This document shows positions 1-10,849 of a DNA stretch of 64,000 nt, in pieces. Source of the DNA: Sthenelais limicola (taxonomy: Eukaryota > Annelida > Polychaeta > Phyllodocida > Sigalionidae); NCBI GenBank assembly GCA_942159475.1, contig OW804095.1, forward strand, positions 147,602,314 to 147,666,313. The letters are read 5' to 3'. Position numbers and translations under genes: made by a program. A model generated the notes under the pieces. That model was not told the origin of the DNA and made no database searches. It was given only the letters and a program-made list of their open reading frames with translations. Every line of letters begins with the position of its first letter. The stretch's first letter is position 1.

Positions 1-85
1 AAGATATGCTCATGTACAAGCGGCGGTGGTAGCGGCCATGCAGATGGCTGCCGCCACCCCCAAGATCGGGAACCAGGGGGAATAG
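1..85 (+). CDS. gag: Gag C-terminus of Gypsy element 1 (partial, cut by window edge)
   Basis: This is the last 28 or so codons of a Gag protein, ending in Asn-Gln-Gly-Glu and a TAG at 83-85. The same ending, with similar preceding residues (YAHVQAAVVAAMQM), closes the complete gag at 32644-33822, which has a CCHC zinc knuckle just before it. Only the tail is in the window, so capsid and nucleocapsid parts cannot be judged. The stop is preceded by GGGGGAA, and pol lies in the -1 frame from there, exactly as in the complete element. Confidence 0.85.
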   Translation, partial: RYAHVQAAVVAAMQMAAATPKIGNQGE

Positions 86-3000
86 GCAGGCCGGACAGGA
101 GATTTTGTATTTCTATCCCAGTGGCGGGGATGGGGATGCGGGCTCTCATTGATACCGGCGCGTCTAGAAGTTTGATGAGAGAGGATATGTGGAAGGCTTT
201 CTGTAAAGCCTATCACCGTCCACTCATACTAACAAAGGGAGAGACCTTAAAATCCCTCTCTGGTCATGAACTTGTAACAGAGGGACAGGCGATTATTAAC
301 TTGGGAGGTAGCTCATTTCCAGTTTATGTTGTTAAAAAACTCCACCATGAAATGCTTTTAGGGGACGATGCGCTAGACATTCTAGACGCCCACATTGTAT
401 TCAAAAAGAGAAAAATCATTTTAGAAGGGAAAAGCTATAAGAGTGGGTGGGTGGGTGACTCTGATTTAGAATTTGCCTCCATCCACACTGAAGCAGAAGC
501 TTGGGAAGTAAAATACCCGGCTGTTTTTGGAGAAGGCAAAAAGGGTAATCTTGGAAAATTTAAAGATGTGACAATGCACATAGATACTGGAAATGCGCGC
601 CCCATTAATCAACGGCCATATCGCTTGCCCCTGATTAAAAGAAAACTAGTTGATAAGGAATTAGATGAAATGCTGGAACTGGGAGTAATTGAGCCCAGCA
701 CCTCAGCATGGGGGAGCCCAATATTGTTGGTTCCTAAGAAAGATGGGAGTAATAGACCTTGTGTAGATTTTAGAAGACTCAATTCTGTGACTAAAAAGGA
801 CGCTCACCCTCTCCCAAATATTCAGGACATATTCGATAGCTTGGCAGGATCAACTGTCTTTTCCACCATTGACCTAAAAAGCGGGTACTGGCAGGTAGAA
901 ATGGACCCAGAGAGTATTGAAAAGACTGCATTCGTGTGTCACAGAGGACTTTTTCACTTCAGGAGAATGCCTTTTGGTCTCACTAATGCACCAGCTGTCT
1001 TTCAACGGGCCATGAATAAAATGTTTTCGGAATTTATTGGAAAATTTTGCATGACTTTTATAGACGATATTGTAATCTATTCCAAATCTGAAGAGGAGCA
1101 CGACCACCATTTGGCTCTGGTGTTTGATAAATTAGAAGAGTTCGGAATTACAATCAAAAAGAGTAAATGTATTTTCAAACAGGAAAAGGTAGATCTCCTC
1201 GGCTACCAGGTTTCCAAGGATGGGATTAACTCCCACCCAGATAAATGTAGTGCAATCAGGGATATGCTACCCCCAGAAGACGTGAGCGGAATTCGCTCCT
1301 TTCTAGGGATGACTGGGTATTACCGTCAATGTATTCCAGATTATGCTAAGGTAGCTTATCCGCTAGTAAAACTCACCAAAAAGTACGCTAGGTTTGAATG
1401 GTTGGAAGAACAACAAAATTCTTTTGAAATGCTGAAGGAGCTACTTACTTCAGACAGAGTAATGGCACATCCCCAGCTAAATAAGGCCTACCGCCTTTAT
1501 ACAGATGCCTGTGATTACGCAATAGGGGCCATATTGGTCCAGACTGATAGTCAGGGTGTGGAGAGACCTGTTCAATATATCTCTAAACAACTCTCCGGAC
1601 CACAGCTAAATTGGGCTACGATTGAGAAAGAGGCATATGCTATTGTTTATGCGCTAAACAAACTTAGGCCCTATCTTCAAGGTAGCGAGTTCAAAATTTA
1701 TACGGATCACAAGCCATTAAAATCGCTATTTGTAGGTGAAGTCAAAAACACAAAAATTCAGAGGTGGGCGGTACTTATAGCAGAATATGGGGCTCCCATT
1801 GAGTATAGGAAAGGGGCCAACAACATTAGGGCGGATATGCTCTCTCGAATAAAAACCAAGGGAAAAGAGCCGACTCTCAGTCAATTTGAAGTCTGCGCTT
1901 TAGAAGAAATAGATGAAATTCCTTGGGAATTTGATAAACTCGAGAAAGAGCAAATAAGGTTAGAACAGAGGGAAATGGATGAGTTCCAACAAGGGGTGGA
2001 AGAGGAGGGAGACTATACCATAATTGATGGAATGCTCTTTACTCTGATTCCTCCCCCAGGTAAGCCAGCCTACCCCCGGTTGGTATTACCACCCTCAGCC
2101 AGGTATAGAGTAGTGAGGCGCGCCCACACTGAGGTAGGCCACCAGGGTATGCGAAAAACATTGGATAGAATTCAAGAGGCCTATAAATGGCCCACAATGC
2201 GAAGGGATACTTTCCGTGTTTTGACCAAATGCGCTAGGTGTGCAGTGAACCGAGTCGGGCAGGCGCGTGTACCTCCTACAGCTATGCCTCTGGCAAAATA
2301 CCCTGGCCAGATACTAGGGATGGATCTGTGTGGTCCCTTCCCCGTTTCTGAACAAGGGAACAGGTATATAATAACTGTAATAGATCACGCTACTGGCTGG
2401 GTAGAAGTTAAACCCATACCCACCAAAGCAGCTAAGAATATAGCTGACTATTTGGCGAATGAATACGTCCCCAGGTATGGCCCTCCAGAGGTAGTCATCA
2501 CCGACAGGGGGCTAGAATTCATGAACCAACAGGTAGAAGGGTATCTCAAATCAATAGGCACTGAAGTAAGGCACTCCACAAGTTTCCACCCTACCACAAA
2601 CGGTAAAATAGAGAGATTCCACAAAACATTTAAAGGAATACTCAGAAAATTCATAAACGCCAGACCAGCAGAGTGGGAGAGCCATTTAGGCCCTACCCTC
2701 TGGGCACATAGAGTCTCCACCTCTTGTGTAACTGGTTTCACACCATATTTTCTAACTTTCGGCACCAAACCAAAATACCCTTTTTCTAAAATATTCCCTA
2801 CTCCAGAGGGAACAGAGGATGCCGTGCTAAGTGAGCGCCTACAGGCCTTGACAAGTGCGTTCAGAGAGGCCGCTGAGCGCACTGAGGCAAGTAGGGTGGC
2901 TAATTACGAAAGATTGAGAGCCAGAGCGAACGCAAAAGATCTAAACATAGGGGATCACGTAGTGGTGTTATCGGGTACCAGCACTCCACTGGACCCGAAA

Positions 3001-3879
3001 TGGGATCATGGTTACATGATAACTGGTATCAGGGGTACCGTCATAACTCTGAGAGGACCCCAAGGTGAACAAAAACGTATTAATAGAAATAGACTTAAGT
3101 TGGTATCAGGGGAAATAGAATGGGATGTACTGAGAACTAGGCAACCAAGGGCGGGTCAAGGTAAACGTAATAGGGCTCGGAGACAGGCCCAACAAGCTAA
3201 TCGAGTCAGACCACCACCCCCACAAAGGCCCGAGCCTCAGGCAGAGCCTGACCCTGTATTCATACCCATACCTCACATGCCTCGTATAATTCAGGTAGAG
3301 CCACAGGAGGAAGACGCGCCCGCAAATCAACCAGAGGAAGAGCACATGCTAGTGGAGGACGAGGACCAAGTGCCACGCCCCCAACGACCACAACAAGTGC
3401 CACGCCCACCCCAGCAGCGACCGCCAAAGGAGAAAGTACTAGTACTGGCTACACCTAAGCCAGTCACAGTGCGCCCACTCCTACCACCCGCCGTTGCTGT
3501 GGAGATTGCCCCTCAGCGCACACCACCTCCAGGTCCAGTCACAAGATCAAGGGCTAAGAGAGGGAGAGTTGAGACTCCAACTACAAACCCTCTACCCAAA
3601 GCCCTGAGCACTACATCTGAAGGCACCGAGAAGAGGATTAAGGTTTTCCACTCTTTGGGATCTACAAAGAGAGAGAGGCCTGACTCCTCCCCCAACCCAG
3701 TCTCACCTTCTTCACCTGTGCAGAGGCCTAGGAAGCTGCCCTGCATACCACCACCATCACCACCCCCATCGCCACCACCACCACCATCACCCCCACCGTC
3801 ACCCCCACCACAGCCCCAGCCATGGGAGTTCGATCCAGTGGCACCACCAGTGACGGATTTCTCTCCCACTTCACCCTAA
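76..3879 (+). CDS. pol: Pol polyprotein of Gypsy element 1 (PR-RT-RNaseH-IN)
   Basis: Intact Ty3/Gypsy pol. Residue numbers below count from the GTG at 121. An aspartic protease opens the protein (LIDTGAS at about 9-15). The reverse transcriptase follows, with VPKKDGSNRPCVDFRRLN near 200, MPFGLTNAP near 280 and the catalytic FIDDI near 312. RNase H starts near 460 (YTDACDYAIG). The integrase has an H-H-C-C zinc finger near 665-710 and the D, D, E triad near 734, 794 and 828. An SH3-like segment and a long proline-rich tail end it. There is no ATG at the start of the frame. It is open from the GGGGG run at 76 and is probably reached by -1 frameshifting from gag. The last 58 nt overlap env. No stop or frameshift is visible, so this copy is old enough to differ clearly from the 33.8-kb copy yet still open. 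Confidence 0.93.
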   Translation, partial: GGIGRPDRRFCISIPVAGMGMRALIDTGASRSLMREDMWKAFCKAYHRPLILTKGETLKSLSGHELVTEGQAIINLGGSSFPVYVVKKLHHEMLLGDDALDILDAHIVFKKRKIILEGKSYKSGWVGDSDLEFASIHTEAEAWEVKYPAVFGEGKKGNLGKFKDVTMHIDTGNARPINQRPYRLPLIKRKLVDKELDEMLELGVIEPSTSAWGSPILLVPKKDGSNRPCVDFRRLNSVTKKDAHPLPNIQDIFDSLAGSTVFSTIDLKSGYWQVEMDPESIEKTAFVCHRGLFHFRRMPFGLTNAPAVFQRAMNKMFSEFIGKFCMTFIDDIVIYSKSEEEHDHHLALVFDKLEEFGITIKKSKCIFKQEKVDLLGYQVSKDGINSHPDKCSAIRDMLPPEDVSGIRSFLGMTGYYRQCIPDYAKVAYPLVKLTKKYARFEWLEEQQNSFEMLKELLTSDRVMAHPQLNKAYRLYTDACDYAIGAILVQTDSQGVERPVQYISKQLSGPQLNWATIEKEAYAIVYALNKLRPYLQGSEFKIYTDHKPLKSLFVGEVKNTKIQRWAVLIAEYGAPIEYRKGANNIRADMLSRIKTKGKEPTLSQFEVCALEEIDEIPWEFDKLEKEQIRLEQREMDEFQQGVEEEGDYTIIDGMLFTLIPPPGKPAYPRLVLPPSARYRVVRRAHTEVGHQGMRKTLDRIQEAYKWPTMRRDTFRVLTKCARCAVNRVGQARVPPTAMPLAKYPGQILGMDLCGPFPVSEQGNRYIITVIDHATGWVEVKPIPTKAAKNIADYLANEYVPRYGPPEVVITDRGLEFMNQQVEGYLKSIGTEVRHSTSFHPTTNGKIERFHKTFKGILRKFINARPAEWESHLGPTLWAHRVSTSCVTGFTPYFLTFGTKPKYPFSKIFPTPEGTEDAVLSERLQALTSAFREAAERTEASRVANYERLRARANAKDLNIGDHVVVLSGTSTPLDPKWDHGYMITGIRGTVITLRGPQGEQKRINRNRLKLVSGEIEWDVLRTRQPRAGQGKRNRARRQAQQANRVRPPPPQRPEPQAEPDPVFIPIPHMPRIIQVEPQEEDAPANQPEEEHMLVEDEDQVPRPQRPQQVPRPPQQRPPKEKVLVLATPKPVTVRPLLPPAVAVEIAPQRTPPPGPVTRSRAKRGRVETPTTNPLPKALSTTSEGTEKRIKVFHSLGSTKRERPDSSPNPVSPSSPVQRPRKLPCIPPPSPPPSPPPPPSPPPSPPPQPQPWEFDPVAPPVTDFSPTSP

Positions 3880-5738
3880 AAACCCTCCTGATGATCGTCT
3901 TAACCACGATGGTTAGAGGCGGTCTGTTTGAGGAGGAAGGGGTGTTAGTGTATGAGGAAGGGGAGGTCAGAGCCCTGACCGCGACTTGGACGACTGTGAT
4001 TGTACTGCACCCTCCCACACCCCCTCCTGTCAAAACTTGGATCTCGGTTCTTAAACGAAGGATTGCAGAGCTCAGACAGGCGGAGGTTGTGGGAGACCAA
4101 GATGTTCTCCACTGGGAGGAGCACATGGAGTTCCTCCGGACAGAGATACCAGCACAGGCCCACCTCAAAAACAGGAAGAAGAGGGGCCTATTTAATTTTG
4201 TGGGTTCGTTGAGCCGTGCCCTGTTTGGCACAGCTACGGTTGGACAGGTCGAGGAATTGCAAGCTGCAGTTCAAGCGACCCACAATAGTGAGGAAATATT
4301 AGCCCATTGTCAAGAGGAGATGGTGTCTGTGCTGAACCAAACTAGACTCTATATGAGAGAAAACCGTATGGACATTGCTGCGCTCCAAGCTGCAGCCAAT
4401 AACATCTCCCGTCAGGTGGCTGATATCTTAACACATTTGAATGGTTTTAGTATAGAAATTCACCGAATCCACATGCGAAGGGAAGTGGATGTTCTATTGC
4501 AACAAGTAGGTAGAGCGGTAGAAAATTACTACCGTCAGAACGAATTGTTCTATCGCCAGCGAATTCAGCTGGAAAGGGGATTCTTAACTGACCAGATTTT
4601 ACCACTGGCATATTTATCAGAAATTCTGTCTAAATTACAAGAAGGGAAGCATTATACCCCACAAGATAACCGCTGGTATTACAGGCACCTGAACGTCCAA
4701 CTATTACTAGATGGCGAGCAGGAGTTGGTATATCAGACGGTAATTCCGGCTGTTTCAGGCACCCAATTTCTACATTATAGACTAAAATATTTCCCCGTCC
4801 CGTATGGTGCTGACCACCTCAGAAAGTTAATGGGAGAGGAAGAAGTGGCCCTAGACAGCGTGTCAAGTGCATCTTTCCTCCCACAGCACTGTATTGGGTT
4901 TAAACCACAAATTTGCTCAGCTGCAATTGAACATCTAACCCCAACTTGTGAGACCAATATCATCATGGGTAAAAGACCCGATCTTTGTAAGGCCCAGATT
5001 TTGAAGAGAGGTAATTTGACCAATCAAGTATTTAGAGAGGGAGAGTCCATTTCTTCTATAATTTTAACAGTATATCAACCCCTAGAAACCATCCTGAGGT
5101 GTCCTGGGCAGAAGCCAGTAATTAAAACGTATCGCCAGCATACTAGGGTAATATTAGAAGACGGTTGTCTCCTGGTTGGAAAGGATTGGCGTGTGAGTAG
5201 CATCAAACGCCATAAGTCCCATATAATTCTCCCCACCCCCACGATTATGCCCCTCCCCGGGTTTAATCTGACTTATGGAAATTTCTCCCTTTACCCCCAA
5301 TTAACCCAACAATTGACCCTTTTACAGAGAGCTGAGATACCCTTACTCTCTCTCACCGATTTTCCTAAGCCCATTTCCCCCACACCTATCCCTAGCCCCT
5401 GGTCTGAAAGTTCTATCTGGGGTATAGCCACTCTCATCCCCACCCTCCTAGGAGTCATGACCCTGGGAATCCTCTACCTCCGCCGCCGAAAGGGGCTTGC
5501 CCCCAGAGGCATGGTCAACCTCCAGTGTTGCCAAAGGAACCGTAGGCCCCGAGAGAACGCCCCCGAAGAACCCCCAACCCTCACCCTGGAAATCCTACCC
5601 CCCCAAGACGAAGATCGAGAGGATGGGGAATCTGACCCTGGCGCCAGGGCTGATTCCCGCCCCTTTGAACACCTCCCCGCCCACCCCTCTACCTCACCAT
5701 ATTACGCTGCCAATCTCGGACTGACCAGGATGAAGTAA
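3822..5738 (+). CDS. env: F-type envelope glycoprotein of Gypsy element 1
   Basis: A 638-residue envelope-like protein of the class found in insect errantiviruses and related to baculovirus F fusion proteins. A hydrophobic segment near residues 19-34 fits a signal peptide. A basic furin-type site (RKKR) ends at residue 121, followed at once by the glycine/phenylalanine-rich start typical of an F-type fusion peptide. A hydrophobic membrane anchor lies near the C-terminus (WGIATLIPTLLGVMTLGILY), followed by Arg-rich residues and a proline-rich tail. Several N-x-S/T sites are present. The ATG lies inside the 3' end of pol in another frame. In this class env is translated from a spliced RNA, and a good acceptor (tgtgcag) ends at 3723 with no ATG between it and 3822. 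The frame is intact. Confidence 0.9.
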   Translation: MGVRSSGTTSDGFLSHFTLKTLLMIVLTTMVRGGLFEEEGVLVYEEGEVRALTATWTTVIVLHPPTPPPVKTWISVLKRRIAELRQAEVVGDQDVLHWEEHMEFLRTEIPAQAHLKNRKKRGLFNFVGSLSRALFGTATVGQVEELQAAVQATHNSEEILAHCQEEMVSVLNQTRLYMRENRMDIAALQAAANNISRQVADILTHLNGFSIEIHRIHMRREVDVLLQQVGRAVENYYRQNELFYRQRIQLERGFLTDQILPLAYLSEILSKLQEGKHYTPQDNRWYYRHLNVQLLLDGEQELVYQTVIPAVSGTQFLHYRLKYFPVPYGADHLRKLMGEEEVALDSVSSASFLPQHCIGFKPQICSAAIEHLTPTCETNIIMGKRPDLCKAQILKRGNLTNQVFREGESISSIILTVYQPLETILRCPGQKPVIKTYRQHTRVILEDGCLLVGKDWRVSSIKRHKSHIILPTPTIMPLPGFNLTYGNFSLYPQLTQQLTLLQRAEIPLLSLTDFPKPISPTPIPSPWSESSIWGIATLIPTLLGVMTLGILYLRRRKGLAPRGMVNLQCCQRNRRPRENAPEEPPTLTLEILPPQDEDREDGESDPGARADSRPFEHLPAHPSTSPYYAANLGLTRMK

Positions 5739-6677
5739 TAAGTTTCAGCTATTTTGTTTGGTTTTCTGGGTAGTACTTTAATCACTTTATGAACTTGTCT
5801 TTTCTTTGTAGTCTTTTAATATTTTACTATTAATGCTGTTTTGCCCTCTCTCGGGTGCGAGAGAGACCGCAGAGCAAAGAGTAACATACCTGGGTGAAAT
5901 CCATTTCTCCCTCAGGAGAAAATGGTGGAATCCACGGACAAGGATCCAGCCCAAAGGTATTTTATCCAACTCTCGCTATGAGAAGTTGTTTTATGCAGAC
6001 AGAATGGGGCGAGTAAGAGGAGTCTGAGAAGAAGCACCACAGGACCAGAGCTTCTTGTCTATCTCCAAACCATTCTGCTTTGAAGTGTATTTTTCATTGA
6101 GGAGTTTTATAAGCCAAACTGCAGGAGAAAACATGTGCTCTGCAGTTATTTTAGGGTTTTTAATAATGAAAATACGGTAGTGTTGACTACCCAACCGTTC
6201 TCGCTCTCAAAGGCCAAGAGAGAGAGAGAGAGACGGGCGCCCAGTCGGCCAGCGACGAGGTCCAGCGGGGGCCTCGGCTGGTCAGGCGGGCAGAGGAGAC
6301 GTCGGTGACGACCGCACTAGAGGAATTTGTGTAGTAGAACCCCCAGAGGGAGACGGACATTTGTAGAAGTGTTCAGAAGCACACTTATATACACAAAGAC
6401 TTCTCTTACCCATGTTGACTAAAAGACTTTTTAGTAATTGAATGAAGGCATCATACGATAATGAACCTTCCCCTAAGGAGACATCTCCAGAGACATTTTT
6501 CTGACCGATTAAGGTCCCAAAGAGACATTTTTACCTTTGACTCGTATTATATCTATCTTCTTATCTTACTGCTTTAACATGTATGTTTTTAGTAATGTTA
6601 CTTGTATTGATGGGGCGGACGGCTAGTATTTTGTTTGAAAGACTGTGTTTTCAATCAAAAGAAAAATATTGGACGAA
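5739..6677 (+). other. Non-coding env-to-LTR region of element 1
   Basis: About 940 nt separate env from the 3' LTR, and the complete element has the same-sized region (39476-40433). No conserved long frame is present: a 64-codon frame at 5833-6027 resembles part of 39487-39768, but the frames diverge after an indel. Two local hairpins occur: CTCTCTCG/CGAGAGAG near 5848-5869, and an imperfect CCATTTCTCC/GGAGAAAATGG near 5902-5927. A 31-nt block at 6250-6280 is identical in the two elements. The region probably works as 3' UTR or packaging/export RNA, but that is inference. Confidence 0.6.
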
Positions 6678-7283
6678 TGTAAAGAATTGCAATTCTTGCG
6701 AGCGGAATTTACCCATAGAGTGGCCGTCCCCCCCTCCCCCTCTTCCCCCCCCTCCCCTCCGCCTGGGCCCCGACCGCCACGCGGGACCTGGGTGGAGCGG
6801 GGGAGAGCGGGGCACTGGACATCTGTTGTTATGTGTCTACCTGTTTGATTGTCTTAGCAACCGAAATAGCATCGCCAATTGTTCTCCGGCGTGACTCTCA
6901 TTACGGGGTGGGGGGAAGGGACTGGGGGAGGGAGGGGACGCTACATGCTTGGGTCAGGGATGATGGGAGGGGAGGGGGGGTTGAGGGCAAGGGATCCTCC
7001 GCGCAGGCGCACAGCGCATGGCCTTGGCGTGGGAGAGCGCTGGGGGTCATGATCATGTGGAGGAGGATCCCCCTCAGCCAATCATAAGGGTGGATCGCCG
7101 GGAGCGCACTTTGCTATACCCATTTTGATGCTAATGAATAATTAACGTGTGACTATAAATAAAGAGGACAGAGTAAGCTTGGACACACCTTGCTGCCTGG
7201 CCGAAGACTACTATCATCCGACTTCTCTGACTTCATCATTTTACATACCGAATCTCTGGGCAAATTGCCATTGCATTCTCACA
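6678..7283 (+). repeat. 3' LTR of Gypsy element 1 (right edge approximate)
   Basis: The left edge is clear: the sequence reads GGACGAA then TGTAAAGAAT, as at the 3' LTR of the complete element (40434). A TATA box (TATAAAT, 7154-7160) overlaps an AATAAA poly(A) signal (7158-7163), the same layout as in the other LTR. The right edge is less sure. Alignment to the other LTR end favours ATTCTCACA ending at 7283; CATTTTACA ending at 7245 also pairs with the TG start. Apart from the ends and the TATA area, the sequence is very different from the LTR at 31710, so the LTRs diverged much faster than pol. Confidence 0.7.
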
Positions 7284-9446
7284 ATTGCCCACCATCCTGC
7301 CCACCAACCCCCAACCTCCAAAATCGTTTAATTTGACTCTTAAGTCAACGCGCAAAACGATCATTGATGTTTTGCGCATCTTACGATAGCCCCATTGGTG
7401 AGAGAGTGAGAAACCATCTCCGAACCTACCCGACGTTTGGTCACACAAGTACGGCCAAGTGCGAGGAAGAAGGGTTAAGGCTTAAGCATTGGGAGCTGGT
7501 AGACATGCATTGGGAAATCAGCCTATGTGCATTACGAGTACAATATAGACACTATGAACCCCCAACGTTTTGCTTCTTAAAAATGTTGAGGATGTCAAAT
7601 CTGGCATTGGTTTTTCACCTGGATGACGAAAACATAGGATATCGGGACATCGAGCCAACTTTTATAGACTAATTTCGTCGCTCCAGGTGGCTGGTGGCGC
7701 GCTCTTGTGCCTATGGGAGAATCAGGATTCCAAGGGAATGCCACTGCGCCATTTCGTCTAGTTATTGTATAAGTCCTATATAAGAGAAACCACCTTGTAC
7801 TGAACACTACGTTTAAACTGGATTTATTCTGGATAAGAAATAATATCCTAATTTCACTTCGGATGTATTTAAGGGTTAAGTACCGTACTGAACTATATCC
7901 AGATTCTGATGTATTAATGTGGATATAATACCTATATCATTTGCAGTTATTTTCTGTGCATGTACCAAATGGAGATAACCACTCAAATCGTTCTTTCCTG
8001 GTTATATGAAATATTTTTAAAAGAATGCATGAAAATGTGATTATAGTCCATATTTAATTCCCATTTTATTTTGAGAACATTTTTGTATCAAAAAATTATG
8101 TCAGTTCGACTGGTTTCCTTTGTAATATCATTTTGCCAGGTGAGGTCCAGTCTGAGAATATAACGCGCATGTATGAATGGATATTTCTAGATATTTATTT
8201 TTCTCGCATAACATCACTTCAGAAACAAGTATACTATATAAACAAGTTCAAAATCGTAATGTTAGAAATCATTTTTTATTCCAACTCACATCAATGGCGG
8301 AAATCACAATCAATCTTCTCTTATTCCTGATTATTTTATCAAGTCCCTTTTAAAGTCCATGTATCATTACAATATATACAACCGCTTAACTTAACCTGCG
8401 AAGTAATAAATTAATTATCACAGCTATATACATAGGCTTCCTTTTGACATTCTATGTCAAATGTGAGCAGAGATGTATGAGGAATGTAACGTTATAAATA
8501 AATCGATAATACTTTTTATATCCAACACAGCATTGAATGAAATATTTCATAATTCATTCTAGTATAATTTGCAGGTTTTAATCATGTGATGAACACATAT
8601 AAAAGGTAGTTATTATATAAAATACTATGTCCTCCAAACCTCTTAACTCGTTATTAACAAAAATCCACCCCCTTCAAACCATTCGTTAAATGAAATTGGG
8701 AGTTTTGCTTTAGTTAGACCACAGAGGTACACTATAGATACTTAACATTTCCTGAGTGATAGGCAGTAAGTCCTTATCTCATACATCAATATTGGTGTCC
8801 CACTGTGGCGACCTCATGTGAGAAGCAATAGAACTACATATTTCCTAAGCACGCCGTGGCTCTTCACTTCATGATCGTATAATCACAGGTTAAATTACAG
8901 AAACAGAAATGAAATATTTTAAGAGACAAGATCAGAAAACAGTAACAAGGACACGTTAACAAAACCTGTATCTTCAAAATTCAGCAGATAAGTGTCAATA
9001 TGGTTTCCGGGCGATAAGTGTAGTAGCCTCCCTTAGATTGCTAGCATGTTAAACCCATCTCTGTATTGTAATATCCTAAAATTATCTAAAAAAGAGGACG
9101 GCTTGGACATTACTGAAAATGTCCCGTAACAGGGCTCTCAGATATTACAAGTTTCTCAATTCAATTCAATAGAAATATTGTTAATTTTAGTCGTGAAATC
9201 CTGCTCCCAATATAATGTATGCTATTGATTATTGACATTGTTTACAACCATTGTTTACAACCATGGAAGTATATCATACTAAGATATCTCCCTGTTCCAA
9301 TCATACACCTCACTGGTTATAATCTATCTGTGACTCTGCCATTCCTTATAATATTGAATTTTATGAGTTTAATTGAAAGAATTTCAACTATTTTCAGTCT
9401 TAAGCCACTTTAATTTCCCCCTATATTAACCTCCCTGAGGGGGCGG
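7284..9446. other. Spacer between Gypsy element 1 and the ZGRF1 3' end
   Basis: AT-rich sequence with no convincing coding region. A perfect 9-bp hairpin (GCGCAAAAC/GTTTTGCGC) lies at 7350-7377, next to a TTGACT/AGTCAA inverted repeat at 7333-7348. On the minus strand, ATTAAA hexamers at 9409-9414 and 9368-9373 could serve as poly(A) signals for ZGRF1 just after its stop codon. Otherwise I see nothing I can name. Confidence 0.5.
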
Positions 9447-9613
9447 CTAGAGGGAGAAGTTAGGGAGGTCGTCATCCCCACTGTCACTGTTGTCCAGCTC
9501 GCTAGGGTTGGAGAAATCATCAGCGTTGAACACATGAGACCTTGTCTTCCTTGCGGGCTTTGGTAGAGGCTCTGACTCTGTTTCAAAATCTTCCATGTCC
9601 CCATCCTCCTTAT
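9447..9613 (-). CDS. ZGRF1: ZGRF1 terminal exon n
   Basis: Acceptor ttttatag before 9613. The exon runs to a TAG at 9449-9447. It encodes an acidic, probably disordered tail (DKEDGDMEDFETESEPLPKP, a basic patch ARKTRS, then NSDSGDDDLPNFSL). The phase agrees with exon m. An ATTAAA about 33 nt past the stop on the minus strand could end the transcript. Confidence 0.82.
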
Positions 9614-10329
9614 CTATAAAAGAAAGTATCCAAGGGTTTAAAATGTCAATAAACCGGTTAATCATCACGGTGCCATAGAAACCAATATAAATATATCCTA
9701 TTAATATATTATTTGATTTGATTAAGCATAAAATGATCTTTACTGTGAGTATCTGCACAAGTCTCTACGATCAACAGATCAAAAGATCTGCCCCTTCTTT
9801 TAAAATTACTATTTTTTTGCCTTAAAATGGTTGCCATGGCAACATCTTAGATATTTCAGAATGGGTCTTCATCCTATTTAAAACTACAAGTCATTAGCTA
9901 ACTTCGTGCAAGATTTGATGCTTTTATCACAAAATCTCCAAATTCCTTAAAATGTTGGGACAAATCTGCTGGACTATCTGGGCCTGAAACCACTGCGCTA
10001 TCACAAGGACCCCTAGCTCCCCCCTCCCCACACACACTTAATCCAAGCATATGGAAATCCATACCCTTTAAGTGATAGGATTTGACAATCTCTCCATACC
10101 GATTGGGTCAATGTCAAAACCCTAAACAAGTGATGATATTGCCAGCATCAGCCCTTCTGACTTAGAGCTCTCTCACACTGGATCAATGTGTGGATAAGAC
10201 CCAAGTAAACGGACTGGTAAGATATAGAGGCAGATGGAGGGGGAACATATTAAGAGAATATAGAGAGGGGTAATAAGGTATAAAAAGAGGGAGAAGACAG
10301 GCAGATAGGTATGGATGTTAAGTTGGGGC

Positions 10330-10362
<33 letters not shown>

Positions 10363-10573
10363 AGAGAGATATGGAGGGGAAGAGACAGACAGACAGGAGC
10401 TAGAGAGAGAGGGACAGAATTACAGGAGAATTAAGAGATCAATTAGGAAAGTCTGAAAAAGAGGGAGAAACAAACGCAGAGATACTAATCCTTCCCCCTC
10501 AGACCCTGCATAACACTAGCATAGTTTAAGGATAAGCCCACTAACAAGTTCTCAGTAACAAATTATCACTGAC
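9614..10573. other. ZGRF1 intron m-n: GA microsatellite and a duplicated segment
   Basis: A (GA)n tract lies near 10326-10370. The segment 10074-10195 closely matches 12998-13110 in another ZGRF1 intron (shared wording such as CAAAACCCTAAACAAGTGAT and CACACTGGATCAATGTGTGG). This is an unclassified dispersed repeat or a local duplication. Nothing else is recognisable. Confidence 0.6.
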
Positions 10574-10735
10574 CTACGCCCTCTGTGAGATCAATGCAGG
10601 AACCTGACCCTCCTGTGATGGTAATGGGAGAACCCTCAGAGGGAGCCACTGTCACTGGTCCTGGATTGTTATCAGCAGCGCCATCTCCCAGACTTTGCAG
10701 GAACTCCTCGCCTTTCTTCATGCCCCCTGGCGCCT
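10574..10735 (-). CDS. ZGRF1: ZGRF1 exon m (C-terminal extension)
   Basis: Acceptor cccgccag before 10735, donor gtcagt after 10574. It enters with two bases and leaves with one. The protein EAPGGMKKGEEFLQSLGDGA continues with a low-complexity Gly/Pro/Ser/Thr segment. It is not conserved in any motif I know. It is supported by matching phases on both sides and good splice signals. Confidence 0.8.
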
Positions 10736-10849
10736 CTGGCGGGGATGAAAAGAAGCACTTGTGTAATAAGTTTGAAGGGGCAGATGTGATAACGAAATGA
10801 GGAAGTGTTTAAAGGGAAAGGTGGAGGCACTGGTATAACAGCGATTGTG

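Noticed and set aside
121..123. GTG as the pol start codon (also 33858)
   Set aside because: Animals do not normally start at such a GTG, and the frame is open upstream to the gag end. A frameshift fusion fits better.
2448..2882. 144-codon minus-strand frame inside the integrase, also partly at 36329-36625
   Set aside because: It is a shadow of a conserved pol frame on the other strand.
5833..6027. Possible accessory gene after env
   Set aside because: The corresponding frame in the complete provirus diverges after an indel, so the protein is not conserved even though the RNA sequence partly is.
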